Positions 42,030 to 53,130 are shown, counted from the stretch's first letter. The stretch: DNA of 64,000 nucleotides from Zygaena filipendulae (GCA_907165275.2 OU015661.1:813501-877500), one strand, 5' to 3'. The notes: generated from the letters alone by a model not told the origin. Program-made: numbers and translations.

Positions 42030-42110
42030 TTCAATGTAGACATAGATATAGAGATATCTTTATTCGGCAACACAGAAAATTAAAAAATATGTGACAAAAT
42101 TTTACAATTT
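42030..42110 (-). repeat. Non-LTR retrotransposon tail, possible
   Basis: GACATAGATATAGAGATATC then TTTATTCGGCAACACAG, the reverse of a LINE-type ..CCGAATAAAGATAT.. end. Confidence 0.4.
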
Positions 42111-42784
42111 ACTAGGTATGTATTTAATATTATGTTAAACCAAAACTTAACATGGCAAGTTTAATTTAAATTCTTTGAGTAGTTTAGTTATTATTTTTAA
42201 TAATACCCATAATTAATTTAGTACATTATGAAACATGCTTCTAATAAGATATTAAAGAAATTAATTTCATTGTGCTGCCACGATAAGTTCATAGTTTTAT
42301 TGTACTAGTATGTACAGTGAACATATTCAAGTTGATGTTTTTAAAAAAATTATACCAATTACCTCGAAAACTCATGATTGTACTGATCTCAAACCAATAA
42401 AACTTTATATTCTTTGAGCGATTCCATCTCTACTAGAAATTTACTGTAGTAACCATAACTATTGTACTGCCCTTCCAAGTCTTGGCAACATAAATGGTCA
42501 ATATAAAAAAATATGTATGTCGACCTAATTATAAGTTACCTATGTATATACATAGTTAAGTTTAAATGTAGGTATGTTTTAATGATTTTAATCATAAGTT
42601 AATTTGACATGTAAATAATGAATTTATAAACAAACAATCAATCAATCAATGTAGAGGAGCGAAGAAAAACAAAAAATAACAAGAAATAGATAAAGTAAAA
42701 AGCAAGAAGGCACATTCTCGTAGCACGTGAATAGGCAAGCTCTATGGTCTATGCTACGTTGTTTCGTAGAGGTCTACGTAATTT
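42111..42784. other. AT-rich stretch, no gene seen
   Basis: No coding frame of note. An (AATC)n run lies at 42,637-42,652, and GTAGCACGTGAATAGG at 42,720. Confidence 0.45.
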
Positions 42785-42870
42785 AGAATAGAATAGAATA
42801 GAATAGAAAAAAGTTTATTTGATACCATAAAGATAAAATAAGTACAATCGTGAGACTTAAACTAGAATAG
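42785..42870 (-). repeat. Retroposon tail with (AATAG)n
   Basis: The AGAATAGAATAGAATAG run is followed by AAAAAGTTTATTTGATACC. In reverse this is an AATAAAC-bearing 3' end with a pentamer tail. Confidence 0.5.
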
Positions 42871-43399
42871 TTGGTACCAAAATTCGTAGCATAGTGTTAT
42901 CTCTAGAGTCTAGAACGCTTCAAATAATAATAAATAATGTAAAAAAAAAAATTCAATACGATTTGTAACTGTACTGTAATTTTATATCTTACTTTTTATA
43001 TTTTTAATAATATCATTAAAATCACTAATTGTAACAATATCTGATACAATTTAAGTTAATGAAATAATTTTCGTCTAATAAAAATTGAAGTGTCTGTTTG
43101 TAATTTAAGTTTTCTCCCAATTTATTTGTATGCTCGGCCTATTTTTAGAGGGTTAAAAACAGTACAGATAAATACGGATAATGACGTGTTTTTTTTTTAG
43201 ATTTTTGCCGTCACAATGGTGTTTATAAATAAGGTAAATCGATTAGGATCTTAATTCTAAAATACATAAATTTTAAATAGATATCCCTTTAAAAATGTGA
43301 TTAAAGTTTTATAATAATATTCTTCGTAGTATTATTTTACATGTCTTATAAAATTGCATTGTTACTGTTCCCTTTAATTACACCACTATAATACATGAA

Positions 43400-43570
43400 C
43401 GAGCGGCATTGTTGGTTAAATAATTTACAAACGAAATGGTGCAATTAAAACGAAAACTTCCCGCGAAAACTGACGACGCAAGATGGCGGCTCTATTTAGA
43501 ACCAGCCTTCTATTGGCGCGCTAGCTTTTAAAATTTAAAAATGGAATGCACTGTCCTTGGCGAAGCAAAG
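43400..43570. promoter_or_regulatory. Candidate core promoter: E2F-like, YY1, CCAAT
   Basis: Within 60 bp lie TTCCCGCGAAAA (43,458; E2F-like), CAAGATGGCGGC (43,479-43,490; strong YY1/Pho-type) and ATTGG (43,512; inverted CCAAT) followed by CGCGC. Repeat-free. This combination is characteristic of housekeeping-type promoters; no adjoining exon can be assigned. Confidence 0.4.
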
Positions 43571-44640
43571 TACGTTAACCTTCCGATGCATTTTGGCGGT
43601 TTTCTTACAACACCAAATAGATGTAAGTCCCATAATACAAATCGAACCGTATTCGAATTGTGTAAGGATCATTTTGGCTCATTAAATTTTCAATTAAATA
43701 TTTATAACCCCTTCTAGCTTAGAACAAGCGAAAATACAGTCTAATACAATCTAACAAAGATCAAAATCGCATCAAAGCTCCGCGTCATTATCGTGCTCGC
43801 GATATACAATTTGGGAGTTTCCGCTAAGGTAATAAAGTTTTATATTGCATGTAGCAATATGCAAGCAGATGAATTTTAGATGCTTTTTTATTCGTTTTTA
43901 AGCTTAGGTTTCAAATTGATTTTTTAATAACATTAGTGAAGGAAAATTGTTCTTAAGTTTAATTTTAACCCGTAATTAACACCTCATTAATGTTTTTCCT
44001 CCAGTTAAACACTGGTGTTTTTTTTTTTTAAATTGAAATAGACGACCTAGTGTTCGTCCACTCAATGTGAGCGTGGGATGAAGTCACTGACTACATAATA
44101 TAGAGACGAAAACGTGACCTAGGACAAGTCAAACCGCATTAGACAACTAGAAAAAACCAGTTAGGTATGACTAGTATTTTTTTAAAGTATATTTTTGTTA
44201 GATATCTAACAAAGTTGTATCATGTATCTATGATATTTATACGGAGTGTTAGAAAAAATTTATTTAAAGTGCTGTGTAATGTGTATATGCAAGTCTTATC
44301 GGCATTAATACTAGTTTATACTATCCGGTGCTTGTGGATTCGTCCGCGCGAGTTTCGTCTTTATATGACATTAAGTTTTCCTTATTCTTGCCTACCATTC
44401 CTGTAACTATTATAAGATTTTATGATCGTTAACGCTACGAAATGTGTCGAAAACGGAAAATTTGACTTTTCATTAGACTATTTTACGTGACTACGTTCAC
44501 GATGATACGTTCCTTAGTTGACGATAGATTGCAAACTTGACTAAGGGGGCAGGTTATCATGATATAGTAATAGAAACTTAAACACTAGCCAAGTTTAAAA
44601 GCAGTTTAGATTGCTCTCAAAGGAAAGGATAGTCGAATTT
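43571..44640. other. Repeat-poor AT-rich stretch
   Basis: No transposon ends are recognised. A 79-codon frame (44,167-44,406) is AT-driven. ACGTGACTACG..ATACGTTCCTTAGTTG (44,486) resembles the 21.2-kb sequence and may be an unclassified repeat. Confidence 0.4.
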
Positions 44641-45130
44641 TTTTTGGCGGGAATCAAAGATGGCGGTTTGGTCATTTATTTTTATGTCAACAAAAAATGG
44701 TTAAAAATGGATTTTTTTGTGTTATAAGGTGCTTTATTGCACAATAGTTTTCACAGTGACGGTTTTTTATGTGCTCAAGAAGATAAATGACATTGCGAGC
44801 TGATTTCTTCGGTTTCCTCCAAGAGCTCCGAGAAAGTTCTGGAAAGCTATGGTACCGTGGCTTGCAATTTCAAACCGTAGAATGACGCATTTTAATAGAA
44901 AATACATTGATATATTTAATTTTACTTGAAACTGGCTGAATGCCGTATATGCGAAAGTCGATAAAAAAGAAGAAAAAGAAAAGAAAGTTTAGACGAAAGA
45001 TGTGCCGGAGTGAACGCAGTGCCCACCTCCCGACAGATATAAAGCCGTCATTCCATCGTTGGCTGAGCTATTTATTTCCGGCACTGCTCCAGCGCGTCAC
45101 GATGGTGCGGACCGGTTATTTCTAGACGTA
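44641..45130 (+). promoter_or_regulatory. Unique block with YY1/Pho site and TATA box
   Basis: AAGATGGCGG at 44,657-44,666 and, 380 bp on, TATAAA at 45,038-45,043 preceded by GC-rich CCGGAGTGAACGCAGTGCCC. The expected start would be near 45,070. A 61-codon frame covers the site, lysine-rich at its head, with no recognised domain. Confidence 0.25.
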
Positions 45131-45234
45131 TATAATGCTACTCACCGAGTTGACTAGGTCGGGACTATCTTTAGATGACGAGCAACGATCGCGATTTGAT
45201 ATGTCCTTTTTTTTTACGAAATATAGTCGCAAAA

Positions 45235-45360
45235 TCCTAAGGCGATAAATGCGAATGTGAGTTTAATCGTTTGTCACGCTATCACGCCTTAACAACAACC
45301 GATCACCATGATACTGACATTTTCAGGAGTACAGAAAAGGACGTAGGGTATTTTGGCTTT
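45235..45360 (+). mobile_element. Helitron-like 5' fragment
   Basis: AAATGCGAATGTGAGTTTAA, ACGCTATCACGCCTTAAC, and AGTACAGAAAAGGACGTAGG blocks of subfamily A. The 3' third is missing. Confidence 0.55.
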
Positions 45361-45867
45361 CAGACATAACAGGACCTTTTTTATATATTTCCATTTACTA
45401 TACCCCTGGTTCGGGTGCAATAGGATGAATGACAATGACATGGAGCTGGTCTGATGATGGAGCCGGAAGATGGTCTTGGGAACTAACGGAACCAACTAAC
45501 GGTAATTTAACGACACCACCACATCGAGTTGGGGCTCGTTTGCTTGTTCTTCACGAGGACTCTGGTCCTAGATGATCAATTTTTAGTTTATATGACCCTC
45601 AAAGCACGTTCTTTTTTTGTTCTTGTAAACACAATACCACAATAAACGGCATGTGAGCCTAACGCAACGAAAATAAACCAAGAGCTGCCGCGTAGCGAAC
45701 CGGCGTGTAGTGGAACCGATATTAGTCATTCCACCTATAGTGCAACGACTCGCCGTAGTGATGGGCTGACTGGATTTCAACAAACTCTCGGTTTATTAAA
45801 GCTTTTATTAAACTTGCATTGTATATATTTATATATTTAACTAACTATGTTCGTTAACATTTGTACG

Positions 45868-46010
45868 GGTGGAATCTTGTAACTCAATTTTGAAGCAGAT
45901 ATCTTCAACCGATTGAGCTGAAATTTTGTACACACATTTAGTTTGGATGACAATGCATGGTTTATTTCTTTTTAGCGTGTTTGAATAAAAGCTGGTTTGA
46001 TAAAAAAGTT
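45868..46010 (+). repeat. Dispersed repeat fragment, class uncertain
   Basis: ACCGATTGAGCTGAAATTTT and GTACACACATTTAGTTTGG, phrasing typical of lepidopteran short Helitron/SINE-like repeats, but neither end is preserved. Confidence 0.35.
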
Positions 46011-46254
46011 TTTGTTTTTAAGTCTTTTCTATCGAGACTTATTTTTTTCCGATATAAAAATATGTTCCTATAAAATATCAGCATTACCAAAGTATCTTTT
46101 CTGGCACTCCAACTGTTTTAATGCAAAGAGCCATGTCTAGCTCATACTTTTATTCGGTATAAAAGCTGATCAAAAAACAAAGCACATTCATAATAACACT
46201 AAGGATTCATAAAAAATTTAAGTCCAAAGTCAAGGTTGCCTTGAAAAAATTGTT

Positions 46255-46350
46255 TCTATAAGGCTGCCTTTTTGCCATGTATTTAATCTATATAAATATT
46301 GTAAAAATCTTTAGCGGAATAAAGTATATTGTATTGTACTTATGTTGTAG
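46255..46350 (+). repeat. Non-LTR retrotransposon 3' tail, possible
   Basis: GCCTTTTTGCCATGTATTT, then GGAATAAAGTATATTGTATT with a polyadenylation-like AATAAA. No coding remnant. Confidence 0.35.
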
Positions 46351-47039
46351 TAGTGTAGAATAAACAAGGTGTTTTTTTTTCTAAGCTTACGTCACTGACT
46401 CGGCGACTATGGCACATTAGCATGCAACCATTATAGCGTAGCTGGTCAATGAACACTCAAGCCACCGGATTTGAACATCACAAAAACCTTTCAAAGTAAA
46501 TAAATGTTAAATATTATGATTATTATTATAGGTTTTTTGGCACCACCGAGTTCAATACCCTCATGAATCCTTGAGTGTTTTTGTATGGTAATTGGCGCTA
46601 TAATAGGTCTTTGTAGACAATTATTTATTATAATTGTAATTTATAATATTAATCCCTTCTTTTTTATTATTCGTTTTGGAAGAGTTAAAAAAAAATGAAC
46701 GCCTATTAGCATTTGGCCATTGAACTCGTAATTGTAGTTCGAGGAACAATTAAAAGATGCATTACAATGTGCTTGAAATATGTTTACGAATAATTTGAAT
46801 TTTAAAACATTAGGTCAAAACATTTGCTTATAAAGACATTATTTGTTGACTGGTATAAATACATAATATGCTGGAACCGTTTAATAATTGGCTTCAAATA
46901 TTTCTTCCTACTTTTTTAAAATTCCTAGTTCAACAAACCTTTCAAGAATTATAATATCTCTTGTCATGGTGCAAGAGCATTTTCTATAGAGTGACAATTT
47001 ATTTATAGTACACCCAAACTATGAAACTATCGAGTTTGG
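46351..47039. other. Repeat-poor AT-rich stretch
   Basis: No gene or element end recognised. Confidence 0.45.
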
Positions 47040-47320
47040 AACTTGCACCCCACCACTAGTTTTCTAATTTCACGGCCGACGCCCGCCTATGTGTGCGCGC
47101 GGGCGCTAGTGTGTGTGACCTTGCCTCGCTCGCTGTTTCGGCGGTCGTTCACCCCGCCTGCAGTTGTCCAACCCTTGACTTTGCCAGTCGTCGTTTCTAT
47201 GTATAGGCTCACAATATGTTTATTATTATATATGCGGCAAATACGTAGTCCCGAAAGCGAACACGCATCGAGTTAGTTCGATCGGTCGACGCCGTATGTA
47301 AATGTATCCTGTTTTGTAAA
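47040..47320 (+). promoter_or_regulatory. CpG-rich island, candidate promoter
   Basis: GCGCGCGGGCGCTAG and GTTTCGGCGGTCGTTC (47,094-47,150) precede TATATAT near 47,225 and then a CpG-rich GAGTTAGTTCGATCGGTCG (47,269). The latter has an Inr-like TTAGTT. Repeat-free. A 77-codon frame spans it without recognisable product. Confidence 0.3.
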
Positions 47321-47924
47321 CTTGATTTAGGAAAACTTTCGAATTTGGAAATTCATTCTGAATTCAAAATGACTCGCCATTTTCTCTTTCTATTTAATTA
47401 TAAAGATTTTAATACTCAATTCATTCAGCCAGCGTCATTTTTTTTTATTAGCCTCATATTGCGCGATTTGAAACTGCAATCTAAGGTAAATTTTATTTGG
47501 AGTTCTTGATGGACCTCGTATAGCTGATGTTCGAGACATCAAAAATTATTTCCACGCACACAAAAACAGCCATTTAGTAAATTTATTTGTCCAAAACAGT
47601 ACCTAAAGATACTACTGTTAATATTATATGTTGTAACGTCGCTATTATATTATAAATGAAGTTAATGAAGAAGATGAAGAAGTGTGAATTCGTCGTCTCC
47701 AGCCACGATCAAAAACTTCATAACTCTGTCTCCAATTATCTAGTTCTATGACTTTATAGGTTTGACTCTCTGCTTTCGAAATATAATACAAGACCTGATT
47801 TGTATTAACATTCGAAAACAAACAGTTTTATAATTAAACCGACAAACGAAACAAGTTTATCCAATATTCATCACAAAAGAGTTAACTAAGCCACGTTACA
47901 AATTAAAACTAAACCGAGCGGTCG
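47321..47924. other. Repeat-poor stretch with YY1/Pho site
   Basis: GCCATTTTC at 47,376-47,384; otherwise AT-rich unique sequence without a frame. Confidence 0.4.
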
Positions 47925-48310
47925 GAAACACATTCTGCGGTAAGACGTAATTCGAAACCGCTATTACAGCAATCGCGTCGGTAACCACAGCCGCGTCTAC
48001 GCCTCGTCTAGTCTGTTCACACGTCCAATATATCCAGAGCCCGGGCTCTCTATTCAAACGCTTCTCGTCCAACGTATCCCGATATGAGCGCGGGAGCCGC
48101 GGCGGGTGAGGCTGCGCTGGGCACTCCGAGTAGTGTGTGTAGTGGTCCTGACCTAGAGACGATAGTCGCAGTCTCTAGGTCAAGGAAGGATAGACGCACA
48201 CACGTGTCGACACATGTCGTGCACACATACGCACGTCGTCGCGTCGGAACAACACTAATAATGTGCTCGCGAAACTTGCACACATCGAGCGCAACGGATT
48301 AGAATATCAA
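47925..48310. promoter_or_regulatory. CpG-rich island with two strong palindromes
   Basis: AGAGCCCGGGCTCT (48,036-48,049) is a perfect 14-bp palindrome. TGACCTAGAGAC (48,149-48,160) and GTCTCTAGGTCA (48,171-48,182) are exact inverses with a 10-nt loop and carry nuclear-receptor-type TGACCT/AGGTCA half-sites. A 72-codon frame from ATG at 48,084 (MSAGAAAGEAALGTPSS..) is open in GC-rich context and could be a first exon, but so is the opposite strand; no domain is visible. Confidence 0.35.
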
Positions 48311-48451
48311 CATTGTTTATGGTTCGCTGCGTTCGTATTTATTGGAATTCGTTTGGGATTTCGGCGAATTTCTTTGCTTCTTTTTTCTTAATAGTGTTTT
48401 TAGAGAACTGCTTTCTTTATTCGTTCGTATTGTTTCCGTTGTTGTTTGTTA

Positions 48452-48670
48452 TCCTACTAATATTATAAACGCGAAAGTTTGTAAAAATGTATGGATGGAT
48501 GGATGGATGGATGTTTGTTACTCTTTCACGCAAAAACTTCTGGATGGATTTAAATTAAACTTTACAATAATATAGCTTATACATCAGATTAACACATAGG
48601 GTACTTTTTATCCCGGAATTCCCGCGGAAACTCTGAAATTAACGTGAGTGAAACCGCGGGGCACAACTAG
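48452..48670 (+). mobile_element. Helitron-like repeat with (ATGG)n
   Basis: TCCTACTAATATTATAAACG start, GGATGGATGGATGGATGG microsatellite, GTGAGTGAAACCGCGG and CTAG at 48,667-48,670. Sister copy of 38,540-38,766. Confidence 0.85.
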
Positions 48671-48963
48671 TGTTGTATAATACTGCATGCTTATGGTTTG
48701 TTATATTTAAAATAATAATTTACAGTGAAAACCGTCTAGATTGAGCGGGATCCAGTCCCGTGAGCCCTGCCCTTCAAGTCTAGCTCAACGAGATTATAAG
48801 GACTCTCTGCATTTTATAAAACTGCCTACTGATCTGCCGCAGCTTGGAGATTTCTAAAATATTACAGACAGGAACACAAATACTCATTTATGTCCAAAGA
48901 TGTCCTCAGTTCGGTCCAAAGATGTCTCTGTTGTACGATATGTAGATGTTATACTGCATATCA
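48671..48963. other. Non-genic stretch
   Basis: GTCCAAAGATGTC occurs twice (48,892 and 48,915). No other structure is seen. Confidence 0.4.
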
Positions 48964-49158
48964 TTCTATACTAATATTATAAAGAGCTAAACTTTGTGAG
49001 TTTGTGAATTGTGAGATTGTGTGTAAGGGGTAATCTCTGGATCTACTGAACCGATTTTGAAAATTCTTTCACTTATAGGAAGCAACGGTAGTGACATAGG
49101 GCACTTGTAATCCCGAAATTCCCACGGGAACTCCGAAATCACCGCGGGGGACAGCTAT
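48964..49158 (+). mobile_element. Helitron-like repeat
   Basis: TCTATACTAATATTATAAAG start, GTAATCTCTGGATCTACTG block shared with 21.7 kb. The hairpin is partly deleted (CACCGCGGGGG) and the terminus mutated to CTAT. Confidence 0.7.
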
Positions 49159-50399
49159 TACATTATAATCAACAAAGCTGTTCCTTGTGATTTCTTTCTT
49201 TTTAAAAAACTTAAAAAATTAACATTCCTTCGTAAGTTGTATGATTACGTATTTAACCATAATAACTAACGACTTCGTACGAATTTCAAAACCTAACGTA
49301 TTTTTGCTTACTGTTATTTTGTCTTGATAGAGCCTTTCCCTTTTTTTCAGCCATATCGTGAAGTATATAACTAATATCAGAACATCTTTACAACATTTTT
49401 TATTTACATTTATAGGATGCTGACTGTACTTCATAGTAAAGTCGCGAAGGGAGGGCGAGTTCAAGTTGGTTTGTCGTCCGCCGAGACCCTTCGGAAAGGA
49501 CGAGGGTCTTAGGAACAACTTAAATTTGGAGATTCCCAAAAGCATACTACGTTTTTTCTTCTTCTATATTTTAACTTGTATCTACATACTTCTATTTTGC
49601 TATCTCCTGATCGTAGATTACAATTTTGGAACTTGTACTAAATAAATAAATAAATATTATTATATATAAATAAATAAATATTTTGTCTCTCCTCTACTAT
49701 AAATTGTTTATCAAACAACACCATAACTATAATATACCTGTTAAAAGGATAAGAAACTCGATTTTTGTCAGTTTGTCTGCCCTAGTTTATGTGCAACCAT
49801 CATGCGTCAACTACCTAAAAGATTTAAATAAGCAGTTCCCGAAGGAATCTGTGAACTCGCGCGGAAGAATCAGCGGGCAAATCATAATATATATAAAGTT
49901 TTAAGCACGAGAACATAATAGCAAAACTAGAGAATAGAAAGCATTAATGTCAAAAAGAATAATAACTTGAAAAAGAATGAAAACAGTAGTGTAAAACCGG
50001 CTATTTACTTTGCATGTACCTGCGTAATTAAAAAAAAAGATAAAGGGAGAGTCTTAAAAAGCTCATTATAAATTACGAATTCTGTTTTTAAAAACATTCT
50101 CTAATTCGTTAAAGAGCACCGTTAGTACGTTTTTAAATGACAACAAAAGTAGATCCTTAGAGCTTTCAATCAGTTTCAGGAATTATAGTTAGCGACGGCA
50201 AATGAGTTTAATAAAACACGGGCATGTTGAGCTAACAGAGAGGATTAGTAAATAAACATTAACTACTTAAATTTCCCTTAATTTGGTGAGAAAAGACATT
50301 TTAGTTAAGCACAAATGTGTTTCATTTGTCTCGTGCCAAAAAGTTCTAGATTGAAATTCAACGATATTCACCTTGTCCTAGCTCTTTTGTCGGTGAATG
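49159..50399. other. Repeat-poor AT-rich stretch
   Basis: A (TAAA)n run at 49,641-49,681, a decayed Helitron fragment at 49,690-49,885, and an unrecognised 108-codon minus-strand frame (49,219-49,545) with a GC-richer head at 49,440-49,510. None is convincing as a gene. Confidence 0.4.
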
Positions 50400-50660
50400 T
50401 ACGCACACCGAACAACACACACGCACAAACTGCACAATTTTAATTAAGCTTATGTATATTATTCCGTATCTACGTGTGTGTTCATGTGCATTTTTATATA
50501 AGCACAAAAAGGGCGTTTTCGTCTATGTGTCAAATAAAAATGAGGACGTAATATCCGGTGGCGCGCCGGACTGTTTATCGGCCGGTACGTTGGCACTACT
50601 GAGCATTGACACCCGATCACACAAGTGCGATAGTGAGCAATTTTTATTCTTTTCTAAGTA
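50400..50660. promoter_or_regulatory. CpG-rich unique island
   Basis: ATCCGGTGGCGCGCCGGACT at 50,550 is a near palindrome, followed by ATCGGCCGGTACG. Repeat-free. The 111-codon plus-strand frame across it is AT-driven at both ends and unrecognised. Confidence 0.25.
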
Positions 50661-51237
50661 TATTTTTTTCCACGCATTACTTTTTACCAAATACCTACGT
50701 AATATTTTATGCAAACATGTGTTACAAGTGATAAGCGAAATCTATTCCATACAGATAAACTGTGAATTTGTTTGTATGTGGAAATAAAAATGCCTTTTTT
50801 AAAGGCGGAAAAATAAAGTTTCGTACATTTTTTTATTTGAAATAATTTGATACGAATTTTTTTTAAATTTAGCAAGAGCAAGGAGTATATTGTCTACGGT
50901 CTGTTGGGCTGATTGATATCTCGATGCATTATTATAATGCGTATTGTCTGCTGTGTGGTAGTGAAGTAAGCATATAACGTACATAATTTAGCAGAGAATA
51001 ATGATCCGTTTCTCTTATACGCTAAATACGTATTCAGGATGAAATAGCGACGCAAAAGCATCCTCAAAAAGAACCTCACAATTGGAATCTGTAAGGAATA
51101 TAGTTCCTTTGCAGTTGTTTACTTGTTTACTTGGTTTTTTTCATGTCGAATATCTATGAATTTATGTTTATTTCAGCTGTGATAATTGTTTTCGATGCCA
51201 CGTTTTAAAACCACATCTGTATGGAACTGTGAAATAA
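50661..51237. other. AT-rich stretch, no gene seen
   Basis: Open frames of 61-65 codons on the minus strand overlap each other in different phases, as expected by chance in AT-rich sequence. Confidence 0.45.
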
Positions 51238-51484
51238 GTAATTTTTCATTACTCATACTCGGAAAGTAGGTCTGAAGTTGCCTGAGAAGCGGGTTGAAAG
51301 TAACACTTTTCAGCCCTAGGGAGAATCGCTTTCAACTGACAGCTGGATACTGCAGAAACTCAAGTTTTTTTTTATGTCATAGGGGGCATACTTACTGGCC
51401 ACTAGCACACCTAATGGTTGATTTATGTAAAATAAAATTCACTCATTTTTTTCTTTAGCTAATTCCTATTTTTATTTTGACTTT
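51238..51484 (+). repeat. 247-bp recent duplication, copy 2
   Basis: About 98% identical to 13,895-14,141 in the same orientation, 37 kb away. It differs at AGGTCTGAAG, GAAACTCAAG, CCACTAGC and CACCTAATG. It is followed closely by the fold-back at 51,511, which copy 1 lacks. Confidence 0.8.
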
Positions 51485-51510
51485 CCTTGCATTCGTAATC
51501 AAAAGCACAG

Positions 51511-51596
51511 TGTTATCCTCGGGAGAAAGACTTATTTAGTCCCTCGATCTATTGCGTCTCGGGACTAAATAAGTTACTTTCACCCCTAGGATAACA
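51511..51596. other. Imperfect 33-36-bp-arm fold-back
   Basis: TGTTATCCTCGGGAGAAAG..ACTTATTTAGTCCC (51,511-51,543) pairs with GGGACTAAATAAG..CTTTCACCCCTAGGATAACA (51,561-51,596), loop 17 nt. It may be the end of a MITE or a structured transcript. Confidence 0.75.
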
Positions 51597-51957
51597 ATGT
51601 ACTATTATTGTTTCTTAGGATCTATTCATTATAATCTGTACATCATGCACATTGTACACATCAGTAAAATATTGTTAAATAGCGCTAATTTGTTTAATAT
51701 GATTTGCAATCAAAGTTTATTGAAAATTGAAAATTATTTGGTATTATTTTGTATCACGTGTAGTCCTAACTATTTAAGGAAATCCTTAATAGGACAACCC
51801 GTACAACTCAAAGACAAAACAAGGAGTGGCAGTGAGCGGGACATGTTGCTTGTAGAGCTGATTGCCGTTAGGGTAGAATAACTGACGAGTTAACAGCGAG
51901 CTGGTGAAAATTGAGGGACTCAATTGGATGAAGGTAACCCAACACCGAACATCGTGG
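51597..51957. other. Non-genic stretch
   Basis: A 94-codon frame (51,597-51,881) has no recognisable motif. AATATTGTTAAATAGCGC is typical of the region. Confidence 0.4.
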
Positions 51958-52142
51958 AGTATTTATTTATTTAAACTTATTGGATAACATGATACAAAAG
52001 ACGGACTTAATGACATGGTGGCGTTCTCTGCCAGCACAAAGATTTACGAAAGTCACGTCTTGACTACTCAATCGATCAAGTTTTGCATACACAACTGCTG
52101 GTAAACCGAATAAAATAAAATAAAATAAATAAAATAAAATAC
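51958..52142 (-). repeat. Non-LTR retrotransposon 3' tail plus (AAAAT)n
   Basis: Minus strand reads GGCAGAGAACGCC, then CATGTCATTAAGTCCG and AAACTTATTGG/AAATAAATAAATAC-type terminus. An (AAAAT)n run lies at 52,108-52,140. Confidence 0.6.
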
Positions 52143-52175
52143 ACGTTTGCAATAGTATCTATAGAAGAGAACATA

Positions 52176-52245
52176 GGTTACCTATTACCTATTCTTGCGG
52201 GAACTCCGAAATTAACGCAGGTGAAACCGCGGTGAACATCTACTT
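52176..52245 (+). mobile_element. Helitron-like 3' end
   Basis: TATTCTTGCGGGAACTCCG, ACGCAGGTGAAACCGCGG, terminus mutated to CTAC. The rest of the element is missing. Confidence 0.6.
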
Positions 52246-52399
52246 TAATAAAGCGGTTCTTATTATAAGAGTTTTTATACGTAGTTATATGGTTGTGTCA
52301 GTGGCCAAAGTACAAAACGCTACAGAACAAATTAAAAATTTTTCTCTCGTGCTATTTTTTACGTAACCGAACGACTGACATTCGAAATTTAAATAAAAG

Positions 52400-52525
52400 T
52401 AGCTATCGCAATTAGTGCGCACACGCGCCCCGCCCTGTAGCGCGACGCGACGCACACACGCACGTTGTCTGTGGGCAGCGAACAAAAATGTTGCCGCCGC
52501 AAAAATGTGTGAAAGAATTAAAACA
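52400..52525. promoter_or_regulatory. CpG-rich unique island
   Basis: ACACGCGCCCCGCCCTGTAG and GCGACGCGACGCACACACGC followed by TTGCCGCCGC. It includes an Sp/KLF-like CCCCGCCC. Regulatory by composition. Confidence 0.3.
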
Positions 52526-52630
52526 CACACATAGCGATCGCCGCAATTATTTATCTATAGCTTGTCTTTTAGTGGAAGGTTTGCAAAATAGTTGAAAAAA
52601 AAAAATAACAAAAAAAAAACTAAAATGTAA

Positions 52631-52790
52631 TCCTTACTTATTATAATGCGAATGTCAATTTATTTGTTTGCTTGTTTTCGCTCATTCACTCAACAAATCA
52701 TCATGAAATTTTGCATACACGTTGTCAGAGTTACAGAGAAAGACATAGGGAAATTTGCACTATCCGAAATTAACGCGTGTGAACAGCTAG
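52631..52790 (+). mobile_element. Helitron-like repeat, internally deleted
   Basis: TCCTTACTTATTATAATGCG start and CTAG at 52,787-52,790. The hairpin is reduced to ACGCGTGTGAACAG. Confidence 0.7.
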
Positions 52791-52899
52791 TAGATGACAA
52801 AACGGAATTTGGAATGAGAACTTGGTATTATTAGGTAGGTATATCGTTTTAAAATTATCTCTTTCGAATATTACACTAATAATGGCTAATTAGCCCTTC

Positions 52900-53130
52900 T
52901 TTTGTTTCGACCCTACGCAATCTGTATGCTTGTACACGATCCCATCGCAACTACACACAGCAATCACCTCACATGCACACTATAAAGCGCTGTGCACACG
53001 CGGTGTGCGTGAACGCAGCGCGGCCATGTGCTGTATATGGGTCAATTGCTGAAATAAACACGCAGCGTCTGGTGCGTAGCCGTGTTCTTCGTTTTTTATT
53101 AAGACCGAGTAGCGGCAACCAACCCATGAA
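52900..53130. promoter_or_regulatory. GC-richer unique block
   Basis: GTGAACGCAGCGCGGCCATG near 53,010 and GCGTAGCCGTGTTC at 53,072, repeat-free. A 60-codon frame is open but unrecognised. Confidence 0.2.

Noticed and set aside
47290..47310. Resemblance to microRNA iab-4 (AAATGTATCCTG)
   Set aside because: Only part of the mature sequence matches and the following 80 bases contain no complementary arm, so no precursor hairpin forms.
49219..49545. 108-codon minus-strand frame with GC-richer head
   Set aside because: No recognisable domain, AT-driven tail and no splice context; kept only as a remark.
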